From NCBI GenBank assembly GCA_027924585.1, contig BSBM01000092.1:10137001-10201000 (forward strand): a stretch of DNA of 64,000 bases, given 5' to 3'. A model generated the notes under the pieces. The model was not told where the DNA came from. It made no database searches and was given only the letters and a program-made list of their open reading frames with translations. A program made the translations under genes and the position numbers. How positions within the stretch are numbered: the stretch's first letter is position 1; each line of letters begins with the position of its first letter. Origin of the DNA: Larix kaempferi. Taxonomy: Eukaryota; Streptophyta; Pinopsida; Pinales; Pinaceae. Below, piece after piece: positions 23,501 to 35,964 of the stretch.

Positions 23501-26493
23501 AAAGAAGAAGGACATAACCACCAAATCCCAATATTCAGCTGATTGCAGCAGAGAGCAGAACTACGGATCCAAGTGTAAACATGGTAACATGCAGTGGCGC
23601 TGATATATGAAGGGACGGAGGCGCAGAAGCTTCAACCTCTGGAATGCGTGACCCTAGACAGAATCCTGGAGAGCCGGTATGGATTAGGAAAGCTCCTAGG
23701 AAAGCATCGGGTCTAGATTTACATAAAAATAAGGGAGCATTTGAGGAAGCGCGGGACATGTTTAGGGCACCTCCACCTAGCTCCCCCAGAACACAGTTGC
23801 GTAGTGAAGTACCACAAAGAGAGCACATGCCAATGGCACAAGATTAGACAAACGCCGCAATAGATACAGGGATCTCTATTGCGCAGTTCTTACGCAGCTG
23901 CATGAAGTTATTAAAGAGCGCAGATGCTTTTACGGAATTTGAAAAGCTACTAAGGTAGTATGAGCCAAACAGTGAGAAGGGGGCTACCAATGGCGCATTC
24001 CACAATATTAGGAGTCCTAAAAGAACAGGAAGGGAAACGAGACTCACTGCACAGATTGGGGACTATGAGATGGATGAGATCATTCTTGATCTTGGATCCG
24101 AAGTAAATGTCTTGACCAAGCAAACATGGCATCAGATGGGTAAACCCAAGTTATAGTGGTCACCTCTACAGTTGAGGATGGCTAATCAAGGGATAGTTAT
24201 ACCTTTGGGAAGATTACCCAACACCATTGTTGACATTGATGGAGTGCGCAGCGATGTCGATTTTGAAGTAATTGAAATAGTGGATGACAGCCATCCTTAT
24301 CCAACACTGTTGGGTATCGATTGGGCAATGACTAACTCTACCATTATTGATTTAAAGACCATGAAAATGATATTTGAAGGCAATGATATCAGGGTCATCG
24401 CGCCATTGGACCCTTCGCAGGGTGAGCGGTATGTTGAACCGATTCAAGAGGAATCCAGAGCTCAAGACTTGGACCGTATCTACAAGATGACAACCAATAC
24501 TGCTGACTATATTAATCCAACTACGGATGGCACACTCAGTTGGCGCTGTGACAACTCTTGCATTTCAGATTCTGATGCAGGACTAGAAAACTGGCAAAGC
24601 AGGTTACATGAAGTATCTGCCAGGAAATGCGCGCGGATCACGAAGTCACTCCACTGGATTGGGAAAGAGGTAAATCCAATCCATACCTTTGATGGTTTAT
24701 CTAATGTTTATTGTTTTATCAAAGAATATACTGCAGTAGTTTCGGATGAATACTGTGTCTCAGCTCTAGACATGGCACTGCGCGGCATACCTACCAGATG
24801 GTGGGCTGTGCATAAGAAGATACTGACAACATGGGATAAGTGTAGAATTAAGATGCAAATCAGGTTTGCTGATAAGGTTACCCTATCCTTTGAGAAATAT
24901 AATGGACAGACAGATCCATGAGAGCATATTAGAGTCTGTTCCGAAGCATTGACAGAAAGACCACAGACAGAATGGGTGCATCTGTTTGTGCACACGTTAG
25001 AAGAACTGATTCTGAAGAAGTGGTACCTAGACCTGGAATTACGCAGAGGCACAATGGACTGGTTAGGGATAACTGCGACCTTCCAGTAGGATTTCAACTT
25101 CGAAGACGAGCATCCAAGTATCAATGATGCACTGCAGGTCATTAAGAAAAAAATATTCAGTCCAGATTGTACATAAGGAAACATGACACTATAAGAATTC
25201 TTTGGCGTAGACAACATACCTGCGCACCTACAACCTGAATGGGAGGAGCAGCTAGAGCATGCTCTTGATTTTTATCATATCGATGGAGAAACCAAGGATA
25301 CAATATATAGTGATGAGAAGGACCCGCCCAACATACAGATACATGAGTCAGAGGGATCGCACAATGTAGAAGGACCTCCACTGGAAATTCCAGATATGAG
25401 TGGACCTGTGAAAACAAAGAAAGTGAACATTGGCACCAGCGAAGGGCCAAGGTTCACAGCTATTGGAGATTATTGGGACGAAGATACAGTTGAGGAGGTC
25501 GCGGGTATATTACAGGAATATCAAGAACTATTCCCGACCAAGTGCACAGATATGAAAGGTATCTTCGGAGACTTAGGAGTGATGAAAATTCCTCTTAAGC
25601 CTAGTGCAAAGCCAGTGAAACAAAGACCATACAAACTAAACCCATGCTATAAAGAACGAGTTAAGGAAGAACTCGATAAGATGCTCAATGCAGGGATCAT
25701 TGAGCCAGTCGAAGAATCTGAATGGATAAGCCCGATGATTATCCAGGACAAGAAAACAAAGGGCGAGATCAGAATTTGTGTGGATCTCAGGAAACTGAAC
25801 GATGCTTCAATGAATGACCCATTCCCTACACCTTTTAGAGATGAAGTGCTAGATAATGTTGGAGGGAATGAGGCCTATTCTTTTACTGATGGATTCTCTG
25901 GTTACCATCAGATTAGGATTGATTGCGCAGATAGGCACAAGACGACTTTTGCTACAGAATGGGGATCGTTCCAATACACAATGATGCGCTTTGGTCTGAA
26001 GAATGCACCCGCAATATTCTCTAGAGTGGTCGTCACAGCATTTAAGGATTTTATACATAAGTTTTTAGAGGTTTACTTTGATGATTGGACCATTTTAGGT
26101 TTATTGAAGAACCATGCCGTGAACCTCAGGATGATGCTGGAAAAGTGCAAACAACACCAAATTTCATTAAACTTGAAGAAGTGTGTTTTCTGTGTTCCCT
26201 ATGGAGTCTTGTTGGGACACATTGTGTGCAAACAGGGCTTGATGGTAGACCCTACTAAGATCGTAGTCATTGTAAACTTGCCTACACCTAATTCAGTTAA
26301 GCAATTGCGCACTACACTGGGACATACCGGTTACTACAGGAAGTTCATAAAAGGGTATGCACAGATAACTGCAGCTATGGAAAAATTATTGAAGAAAGAT
26401 GTACCATTCATTTGGAATGAGGATTGTGAGAAAAGCTTTGACACACTGAAAGAGAAAATGGTCACTACGCCGATCCTAGTTTTTCCGGACTAG
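23501..26493 (+). pseudogene. E3 protease, internal gag-like domain and reverse transcriptase
   Basis: One frame continues from the knuckles. The aspartic protease region is near 24060-24440 (IILDLGSEVNVLTKQTW, LRMANQGIVIPLGRLPN, LLGIDWAMTN), with DLGS where most gypsy proteases have D-S/T-G. At 24640-25190 lies a second gag-like domain (ALRGIPTRWWAVHKK, LFVHTLEEL, WYLDLELRRGTMDW). The RT follows from 25580: KQRPYKLNPCYKERVKEEL, IRICVDLRKLNDA, YFDD active site near 26075, and LLGHIVCKQGLMVDP. Stops interrupt near 24154, 24919, 25087 and 25174, but RT itself is open from 25396 to 26493. Confidence 0.85.
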
Positions 26494-28206
26494 GAGAATC
26501 CATGTCACGTCCATGTGGATGCCTCATGTATAGCATTGGGCATTGTTCTTGCTCAACCAGGAGAGGGAGATATTAATCATCCCATTTCCTTTTCCAGTAG
26601 AAAGTTATCACCTGCTGAGAATAACTATACTACTACTGAAAGAGAAGGACTCGCAATGGTATATGCGCTGCAGAAGTTCAGGCACTACTTGCTTGGTGCA
26701 CACTTCTCCATGTTCACTGACCATTATGCCTTGAAATACCTTGTTAATAAGCCAGTGTTAGGGGGGAGCATATGCAGATGGTTACTACTCTTTCAGGAGT
26801 ATGATTTTGAGATTGTTGTTAACCCAGGCAGATTGAATTTGGGACCTGATCATCTGTCAAGAATCGAGTCAGGAGAAGAGCCTACGAATCTGGAGGACAA
26901 TCTGCCTGATGCGCAGTTGTTCGCCATACAAGTTGCAGATGAGTACTACCAGGACATCATTGATTTTTTTACCACTGGATTCGCACCCACAGAGTTCACT
27001 ACGAAGTAGAAGAAGCAGCAGGTAGTGCACGCAGCAGACTTCACCATAATTGCAGGTTAGCTATACAAAATGGGACCGGATGAAGTACTGCGCAGATGTG
27101 TGCTAGAGCATGAGAAACCGTTTATACTAGCTGATGATCACTCAGGAATCGCAGGAGGCCATTATGCAGGAAGAGCTACTACACAGAAGATATTGTGCGC
27201 AGGGCTATGGTGGCCTACAATTCATAAAGATTCGAAGGAACACTGCCAGAATTGTGATGTCTGTCAGAGGACAGGGAAGCCGTCATGCAGAGATGAAATG
27301 CCATTAAATCTACAGCTGACATTGCAGGCCTTTGAGAAGTGGGCCATTTGTTTTTTGGGTCCTCTTAACCCACCAGGAAAAGGAACTGGTGCGAGGTATA
27401 TCATTACTGCTACCGATTACCTCACCAGATTGTAAAAAGCAAAGCCAGTCAAAGAATGTAGCGCAGCTACAGCTACAGATTTTATATATGAGAATATCCT
27501 TACAAGGTTTGGATGCCCGAAGATATTGATGAGTGATCAAGGAACTCATTTTCTGAATAAGACCATTGAGGCTTTGACCGAAGAGTTCCACATTCATCAT
27601 CAGTGGAGCACGCCTTATCATCCACAGGCGAATGGAACTGTTGAAGCATTTAACAAAGTGTTGGAGAATGTGCTAACAAAGATATGTAACGTCAATCGAG
27701 ACGATTGGGACCTACGCATCCCATCTATACTATGGGCATACAGGACTACCTGCAAGAAACTAACTATCCATACCCTTTTCAGGTTGGCCTATGGGAAAGA
27801 AGCAATAATGCCGATGGAGTACATTGTTCCTAGCTTGAGAATAGCAGCGTTTACAGGCATGGTAGATCATGCAGCACGCGAAGAAAGACTCCTACACTTG
27901 GTTGGGCTAGAGGAAGATCGCTTCGTCGCACGCTTCCACCAACAACTCCAGAAAGAGCGCGAAAAAGCGTGGCATGATCGCCACATCAAGAACAAGAACT
28001 TTCAGGTAGGTGATCTAGTCCTCCTGTATGATAGAAAATTCATGAAATTTCCTGGAAAATTTAAGATGCATTGGCTTGGCCCATATACTGTAATGCATGT
28101 TACTAATGGTGGCGCAGTCTAGTTAGCTACATTAGCCGGAGATACCTTACCAAGTTTGATAAATGGTAGCAGACTAAATCTTTACCGCAATAGTCCGGCT
28201 GCGTAG
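26494..28206 (+). pseudogene. E3 RNase H and integrase
   Basis: Directly follows RT after a TAG at 26491. RNase H: VHVDASCIALGIVLAQ, TTTEREGLAMVYAL, FTDHYALKY. Integrase zinc domain: HSGIAGGHYAGRATTQK and CQNCDVCQRTGKPS. In the core the first Asp is replaced (AICFLGPL where E2 keeps SIDFVGPI), the second is present (LMSDQGTHF), and the Glu is present ([13 protein letters not shown]). The C-terminal [12 protein letters not shown] and WLGPYTV motifs end it. Stops occur near 27007, 27058, 27433 and 28120. The lost catalytic Asp would by itself inactivate integration. Confidence 0.85.
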
Positions 28207-29005
28207 AGTTCTCTATGATCAAGGGAAGTTTACTGCGCAACACTGCTGAAGTTGCGCGCGAAAAAAAAAAGGAGAAGAGGGAAGAGAAGAGCAGCCACGC
28301 AGATCAAGCCCAAATACTCAATGTGCAGAAAAGACGGAACGACAATCGCGCAGAAGATAACACCCAGTGCGCATCCCGTAGCAAACATCCTGTTAGATCG
28401 CCAGCACATTATGATGGAAACCGTTACCATGACATTTGTCGACCAGTTAGTGGGTCGTTAACCAAATTGGAGGCACTAGGACAATTCACAATTTAAAGGT
28501 GAATGTGACATCTTGGAACCTATTAAAGGCAGAAGTGACCATTTCATACCGAAATCCGGCTGGAAAGATAAGCCATTAACGCGGATTCAACGGAGTTGAC
28601 AAGCTTGCTTTCCAGGCAACCTTTTGGCATTTAAGGAAACACCATTCGCATCATGAGAAGGATCGGCTGACAGGCCCAAGATAATACGCACGAATTGGAA
28701 ATCAATATGGCGTTAAGGGCCTTGGGCACTGCGGAAGGCCACGTAGCAAACCAGTAGCGGCTATAAATAGACCCCGCTCGGCCACTTAACCATTTTTAAG
28801 AAGTGTTTGAACTATTCCAGAGCTGAGCGATCAAAGTGTGTATGAGCAAACAGGTTGAGTTGGCAAATATCTCCTGGTTATTTGAGCAAGCAGGGATTCC
28901 CGCAACAATGACGACGACGAAACCAGGTGCATATAGATGTTCAGCACGATAGGCTGCAGGAAGCAGTAAGGGAAAAGAAATAGCTTCAAAGCAAGGGGCT
29001 CCGAA
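28207..29005 (+). other. E3 spacer between pol and extra ORF
   Basis: GC-richer linker with frequent GCGC words. An ATG at 28842 (MSKQVELANISWLFEQAG) parallels the likely start of the E2 extra ORF, but its frame is broken before 29006. Confidence 0.4.
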
Positions 29006-31806
29006 GTGCCATTACAACAGACAGCCTCAGCTCAAGTCATGTCGTTTTATCCTGTGCCCGACTACATTATCCCAAAGAAGCTCGATGCCCCACCAGTAAA
29101 CATAGAAAAGAACTTCAAATATGAAATCCCGCTACCCACTATCTCTACCAGGGTAAAGATTGAGGAGAATTTGATGGGTGGCATACCAGGATGCAAGCTG
29201 GATGACCAGGACTTAGTAGAGAATACACTGGTTATGCCAAAAAATTACCCACAGTTTAGACCAGACGCCTATATCAATTGGGTCAAGGACGCACAAACCG
29301 GCATCGGCAAGTTGGAAATTCAAGAATGGTTAAGGGCCATCCGGCCATCAGGCTTATTAAATTTACTGCAAATTCCGTACTTTACTAACAGCGCTGAGTT
29401 TTCCGTCGTAGTGCGCACACTGCTTACTTGCATGCATGAAGGATTCCTATGGTTGGAAACACCCATTGATATCAGTATTGACATGATCCATCACATCACT
29501 GGATTAAACAAGCGAGGAGAGGACCCTGCTAACCTCATCATAAAGAAGGCGCATGATAGAGCCATTAGCACTGAAGTAGCAAAAGAGTTCGGCGTAGCGC
29601 GCAAGGGACGAGGGTTCCAAACGGTCGACATCAATGACCACAACACACAGTTTATGACCCAGTTGCTTGTAGGCAAGCAGTTGCACACGTGTAGACCACC
29701 TGAAGTACCTGCGGTCGCAATCGGGGCAGCCGCTAATGTATTGCGCGGAAAAGCTTACAATTGGTGCCAGTTCTTATTGAACGAGTTTTTGGCAGATGTT
29801 CAAGATACCCAAGATGATGGAACGTCGTTCCATTTTAGTTGGCTGCTAGTGTTGATATCCCTTGTAGGCTGGAATGAGCCAGAGAGTTACCAGGGAGCTG
29901 CCACTTTAGCCGGATAAGGCCGAGGAACGCGCTTTGCCAATCTATGAGTGAGCCCAAAGGTGTGTAGGTAGCGGAAAAGGGCTGAAGTGTTTTATGTTTA
30001 CTATCACCAGTTGCGCGAAGCAATTTTGGCAACACCGCGCATTTCCAAACCACTAACTGATGAATACACCTGCATCATGAGGTTTCAAGCGAAAAGGCAC
30101 CAAAAATTCATTTAGCCAAGAGGTGACATAACAAAGCATGAATTATGGTATCCAGGCTTTTACCAACTAGATAAGCAGGCGATCGAAGGAATGATGGAGC
30201 GATGGGAGCCAAAATGGAAAGTTCCCGCATCACACAATGATGCGTCTGACTACGAGCACAACGTAGAACCTCTCCGAGAGAAGATCGATGTAAAAGACAC
30301 CGATGAAGAGAACACAGACACAGATCCAGAAGGAAAAGAAGAAACAAAAACAAAGAAGGGAAAGAAGGGCGGGCTACGGGCTGGCATGCCCATTAAGGAA
30401 GAAAAGGATGACGCGCAGAGTCAACATTCCGCCTCATCAGCAGCAAAGAGAGAGGCCACTGAAGGCCCCTCGCAATCGCAGAGCCGACGCACAAAGAGGA
30501 AGGCTAAAAAACCCGAGCTCGGGCCGCAACTACATCCCGATGATTGCGAGACCATTGCAACCAAAGTGCAGGAAGCATGGGAAGAGACTCGTGTTGAGAA
30601 AGAAGCCAGGCAAGAAAAACTGCAGTTGACCATAATCCAAGCTGTGGAGGAGGTCAAGACATTGGTAGCCCATATGGGATTGGGGCAGTCAGGTTCAGGT
30701 CTTGATGGGAAATCAGGAGAGCCGAGCGCGCAAAGAAGACCACCTATTACTGGAAGTAAGTATCCACGCATCTTGAACCTTGAACCAAGCTACCTAATTT
30801 ACCCAAATGAAACGTTAAGGAGGCACTAAAGACTGGGCACCTCGACCTAAACATTGGGGCCTTGCCCCTAGAGGACCTGAACAAGTTGCACATCAGAGTT
30901 GCAGAAGAAATTCATGAGAGAGGCCTCACCTCATATGATAAGTGTGCGCAGTTAACTGAAGACATCAATCAGTTAACGCAGGAATCAGATAACACCAAGC
31001 AAGAACTGAGCGCAGCCAAGGATAAGGGCCAGAAGCTGAAGGAAACCATTTCAGCTGTGTGCACAAACATAGAAGAATGTGAAGAAGAAGATGATATGGA
31101 GGATACAATAAATAAAATTGGTGCCAAGGTAGAGTCCCTTACTACTGAGAAAATGGAAATGGAAACCTCGTATAAAGGCAAAATCGCAGAGTTGGAGGCT
31201 AGGCACCCTTCCATTCCACCAGATCAGTTCCCAGCTCCAGCTGAGGACGTCAAAGCAACCATGGATGGCATTTCGACGGAAGTGAAGAAATGCCAAGACT
31301 TAATTGAGTAGATAACTACAGTAGTAACCGGGTTGAGTGAGGATCCTACGCTACAGCAGGTAAGGGCAGAAGTAGAACAGAAGCAGTAGCAGGTAGATGT
31401 TGTAAGCATGCAGATGAGAAATGCGCCGGCGAGAGAGAAAGTGCAGAGATTTAATGAGGTCAAGGACCTGCAGAAAGAGTTGGCAACACTAAGGGAGAAA
31501 GAGGCTGCCACATCAGTCAAGCTGTATCCTATTGAGCAAGAAGGCCTCGAATTAATGTAGCAATTCGATGCAAAGTTTGTAGAACTTCAGACGACAAAAG
31601 GCACTATGCAGGAACAAGTGGCTCGGGAGAAGGTCTCGCAGGCTACTCTAGAGACGCTTCGAGGGTTCGAATGGAAAGCCAACGACATAATTATGGAGTT
31701 AGCAGGAACTCTGCAAAGCTTTACATTAAAGCTTGGGACAATGGAAGATGTGGCACCAGGTTCCACAAGTGGAAGTGGCTCGGGACAAGCCACAGGTGAG
31801 TGTTAG
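29006..31806 (+). pseudogene. E3 extra ORF: globular domain plus acidic linker and coiled coil
   Basis: The frame is open for 304 codons from 29006 (first ATG 29039, MSFYPVPDYIIPKKLDAPPV). It includes NFKYEIPLPTISTRVK, MIHHITGLNKRGEDP, YNWCQFLLNEFLADVQDTQD and FHFSWLLVLISLVGW. Four stops follow (about 29915-30113), then a Lys/Glu-rich linker (30290-30550). A 1-bp shift near 30815 leads to a long K/E/Q coiled-coil region (30862-31750), again with a few stops. It ends SGSGSGQATGEC at a TAG formed by the first six LTR bases (TGTTAG). No signal peptide, transmembrane helix or enzyme motif is seen. E2 has the same ORF in the same place, so it belongs to the family; the role is unknown (RNP assembly or a helper protein are guesses). 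Confidence 0.7.
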
Positions 31807-33460
31807 GGGCCTATTGGGCTGGGCCCAAGTGGGTTGGAAAAATATACAAGTATGGAAAATCACACATAGCATGCTGCAGCAGGAAGAAAAGGCAATTTTG
31901 ATAATTGCGCATTGCGAGCTGCGGCAAGAAGAGAAAGTAGTTTTGTTGAAAGCGCATTGCGCGCGGCGGCAGGCGACAGGAAATTTTGAGGTTTTGTGCG
32001 TGTCGCGTGACAGTAATGGCTAAGGCACGGTTGCACAGTAGGACGATGCGCATGGTAGAACATGAGCTATTTTTGGGGCAGAACATGGGTAAAGGTCAGA
32101 TGAGGATATGACCTATTTAGGGTAAGGAACAGGTGGATGGCAGATGAAAGCGACCTGTTCGAACGTGTGGCGACAAGCAGTTGAGAAGTTAGGCCACGAC
32201 GCCGATGGTGAAAAGCAGGAGAAGGAGTGGAAATGGATAGGCCATGATGCAGTTGTAACCATTTTGAGGACGACGACTGTTAGAAGAGATTGTCAACCAT
32301 GAGTGGCCTACCTGGAGCAGGCGGAGCAGGCTGTCGACGACGACAGCCAGGGTGGTAGTTAGCCATGCCAGTTTTGAAAACCTTAGGGTTTCGGCCTAAT
32401 GATTGTAAATACATGACCTACGGGCATGATCTATAAATAAGGCACAATATTGTAAGGGAAGGGTTACTCTTCAGTTTTGGTTAAGTATTTGGGTATTGTA
32501 AAATCTTAGGCTTAGAAAATCCATTGTAAAGGCTCTGCAGCTGAGTGCGCAGAGACCTATCTGAGAGAGAGAAGAGAGTCTGCAGTTGAGTGCGCAGACT
32601 AAGAACAGTTGTACCCTTCCCATTAAGACCAATATTAAAAATCGTTCTTGTGGACGTAGCCTCCATCCGGGGGGTGAACCACGTTAAATTCTGTGTTATG
32701 TGACCATTGTGTGTTTATGATTGTTCAATTGCTTGGTATGAATGTTTAATGCTGGAAACTTTTGTTATGTGATTGCTTTTATATGTATTCTCTGTGGAGA
32801 ATGGGAATAATATGTTAAGTAATACATGCGCGGAGGAATGTTAAGTATTCAACATGTATGAATCTGTCAATTGGAATGTACGAATCTATCAATTGGTCAA
32901 ATAATGAACATTGAGTTTAAGTGCAGCGTTGGAGCGCGTAGTAACATCTGTTTATTAAACCACCTGCAACATAATGATAAGAATTTGAATGAGTTGAATA
33001 GATAAGGAATGCTAAGTAGATTAGTTAGAATTAAACTTCCTGGAAGGGATGCGCAGTCTTGTTGATGCGCTGAGTCATTGAAGGTTGTTGCGAGGTAAGC
33101 TGTTGATAGCTTACTGTCGTAACGCCAAGGTATCCTGTACCACACCGTCATGAGAGGTGCAAGTGCACAAGCGCAATTGCGCGCCGAAGTACCCGACGTG
33201 GAACAGAAGGTTCGCGCAGGTTTTTTCCGCCGCAACCCACAAGGCGTTGCACTGCTTATCATCCTTTCCCCCAATTGCATCACCCGGTTGTGCAAAACTT
33301 GATTCTGCAACAACCCCCTCAGCGTCACCTCGGGTAAGACCTCAGGCTCCACGCAACCTATTGCCGAAAGGGCCAGTGAATAGGGGTTTTGTTGGTTCCT
33401 TGAACTGCGAAGTACCTGGGTCTACACTGTTAACCTCAAGAAGGTAATAGACAGCCAACA
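31801..33460 (+). repeat. E3 3' LTR (1,660 bp)
   Basis: Begins TGTTAGGGGCC and ends AGCCAACA, then GCTGC. It is colinear with the 5' LTR throughout, with TATAAATA at 32432-32439. No strong polypurine tract precedes it; the closest is the GGAAGTGG/CTCGGGA stretch at 31771-31786. Confidence 0.93.
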
Positions 33461-33465
33461 GCTGC
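33461..33465. repeat. Target site duplication of E3, right copy (GCTGC)
   Basis: Matches 19746-19750 exactly. The E4 LTR sequence resumes here with ACTACTAAGATCAATT, as at 42597. Confidence 0.9.
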
Positions 33466-35780
33466 ACTACTAAGATCAATTATCAAACACCTCTATGATG
33501 GAAATATTTAGTAAAACTTTAAACGCATCAAGTCTTGCAAAGAGATTCGTATTCCAAAACATAGATTCACATATAAACTCAAACAGTATTCTGCATCTTA
33601 ATATAGGTTCCAATCCCAAGACCCTTACTGGCTTTCCTCTTAATTCATGGATTGAACCCCATCCCCAATCAAAATGCTCATCATATCAAACCTAATTATT
33701 GAACACAAAAGAATCAAATAAATATGTCGTTTACACAGAAATAGTTACTTGTCCAAACAAACGTTTCCCATTTCATTTAACAAAACACCTCCAGCCTGTA
33801 TTTCTCCAAACATAAAATGCCAAAGGCATGGATCGAATCCCTCTAGGTTCACATGTAAAGACAACTACTGGTCAAACGCATATCATAACCAAAAATAAAC
33901 GCAAACAAAGGCTACGACATCATACATTTATAAGCGCATATCTTAAAGATTCTAAAATCCTGTTGGTCACGATTTTCCTATCCATTGATCGAGTCTCATA
34001 GTCCAAACATTTAGGGGTCATCCTATGTAGAGAAATTAACCATGGGTTGGGGTATCAACCCCTAGAATAGCTCACTTAACCCAGAAACAATCACTACAAG
34101 CTAGTCAACTAACAGAGATACCACAAACATCAAATGGATACAGAGCTTCTATTTAGTAAAACAAGTCGACTATCTACAGGATAGAAGCACAAATAACTTA
34201 TACATCTTTATAAACTTCTCTTACGCCATAGGGAAGAAAAACGCAGAACAAAGCAAAGATAATACGCATACATTTAGCATGGGGAAAAGAGATAAACGAT
34301 TTTCCATCAAGAACATAGACTAACAGAGCACTATTAAAAAGAAAATACAGTGGGCATAGCTTCTTTACATGGCCATTTAAACTTGATAGAAACAGAAAAC
34401 GCAGAGGTCCTTTCCCCATTTCCAAACTTCAAAGACAAGCTCCACGAATACATATAGGGGAGAATATTCTTTCAAAAACCAACATTTACATAAGCACGAA
34501 TACATGGAAGGCATGGAAATCCTTAGTAGATCCACCCATCAAAATATTATTACAACAATGTACCAGACACTGGGTCAAGCCAAAGGCGACCTCCCTGGAG
34601 ATTCCAAGTCTGAGTGAGCCAAGGGCATCACGAATCTCCCCATTACCAACTTATCAAACCCTTCTCCAAACCACCGAGAAAGATAGGGTGAAAGGTTGAA
34701 AGAACCCAAGAGTTACCAGTCCAAAATAAGTGGTATAGTCGTATTGCTTCTCACTCTGGCCCACGCAGAGAGCCACCATACCTGTAAGAGAATGAAAGCA
34801 AGAAGAAGTTAGGGTCTGGCAGTTATTAAAACTTCAATGAAGCAAATGAGAAATCTCAGCATTTAAAACATGGATACGATCTTACCTATAGGATCACTTC
34901 TTCATCACCTTCGTGTCTTCCAAACCTTACCCTAGCCACGAGCGTAGCTCAGGCCAGGCGCAACCATATCACAAACAGAGCTAAAACCCTCGCAGCCAAA
35001 AGACCAAGTGAAATCGCGATTTTGGCAAACTTTGGTGAAACCCTCGCTCAAAGCCTTAGTCCATAGTCCAGCTGGCCAAAGCCACATGACTACCATGTGT
35101 GATTTTAATGCTTCCAGCTACCACATTGGGTCTCCAATACAAATTATCAAACCATGTAGTATAGTCGTGTGGGTGCAATACCCTTAGTCTATTAATACAA
35201 AGACAAGGTTCTCAACTCTTTCATGATAGCATAAGGGAGGGAGCTCTACTTTTAGAGTTTGTTTTTACATAGGAAAGTTTCCAACCTTATGGCCACCAAA
35301 GGACACCTGCATGGAGGATGACAATTAAATAAGTGTTAGCATAATCGCTAAGTAAGTCCATAGGTTTTCCCCTATTCACACCTTACCTCTCGGTGAATCC
35401 TCCATAAGTGTTTAAACCAAACCCTAAAGATTCAGGGTGTTTCAACTTCCCTGATCAGGTTCATCATATGTGAGAATTGACATTCGACAATTGACGTTTC
35501 AAACATACATCTAAATCAAGTAATCATAATAGAGACTGGTAGTATTATGGCATGGCAAAACCTTACACCCACATGTTCATCCTAAAATTACTTCCACACA
35601 AGAGTTTGAACAATAAAAGTTACCTTGATAGAAGTGTTCTTAACACATTTAAATGGCAAATGCAAGTACCAATACTTTTCACATCACTGTAGGAAAATCT
35701 CATAAATGTATAACCTATGTTAGGCAATTTAGCAAGAAGGAGAATTTTTTTTTTATCTTACCATTTTAGGGACATTACGA
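33466..35780 (+). repeat. E4 5' LTR, right segment
   Basis: Colinear with 42597-44260 of the 3' LTR up to about 35126; the last 650 bp has no counterpart there. It ends AGGGACATTACGA one base before the primer site, an inverted counterpart of the TGTAATATCC start. With the left segment the 5' LTR totals about 4.27 kb. Short open frames inside show no domains. Confidence 0.8.
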
Positions 35781-35781
35781 G

Positions 35782-35795
35782 TGGTATCAGAGCTC
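35782..35795 (+). promoter_or_regulatory. E4 primer binding site (initiator Met tRNA)
   Basis: TGGTATCAGAGCTC one base after the LTR end is the standard plant initiator-Met primer site. Confidence 0.9.
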
Positions 35796-35964
35796 AATAA
35801 CAAAACTAAGTGACCTATTGGGCTCACTAAAAACATCCATTGTAGATACACAGTAAATAGAAACATACCTTCAGAAATTTTATTTTATTTATGTAAAAAT
35901 GAACTAACAGATTTTCTGTTCTTGACGCTTATATAAACACTGTAGGTACAGTCAGTGTCTGAAA

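Larger units (their letters stand above)
19751..33460 (+). mobile_element. E3: full-length 13.7-kb Ty3/gypsy element with extra ORF
   Basis: Complete structure: 5' LTR, short 5' ORF, gag with several zinc knuckles, protease, a second gag-like domain, RT, RNase H, integrase, a spacer, an extra ORF of roughly 930 codons, and the 3' LTR. It is flanked by the 5-bp duplication GCTGC and lies inside E4's 5' LTR. The LTRs are still very similar, so insertion is younger than E4, but stops and frameshifts in every gene make it non-autonomous. Confidence 0.93.
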
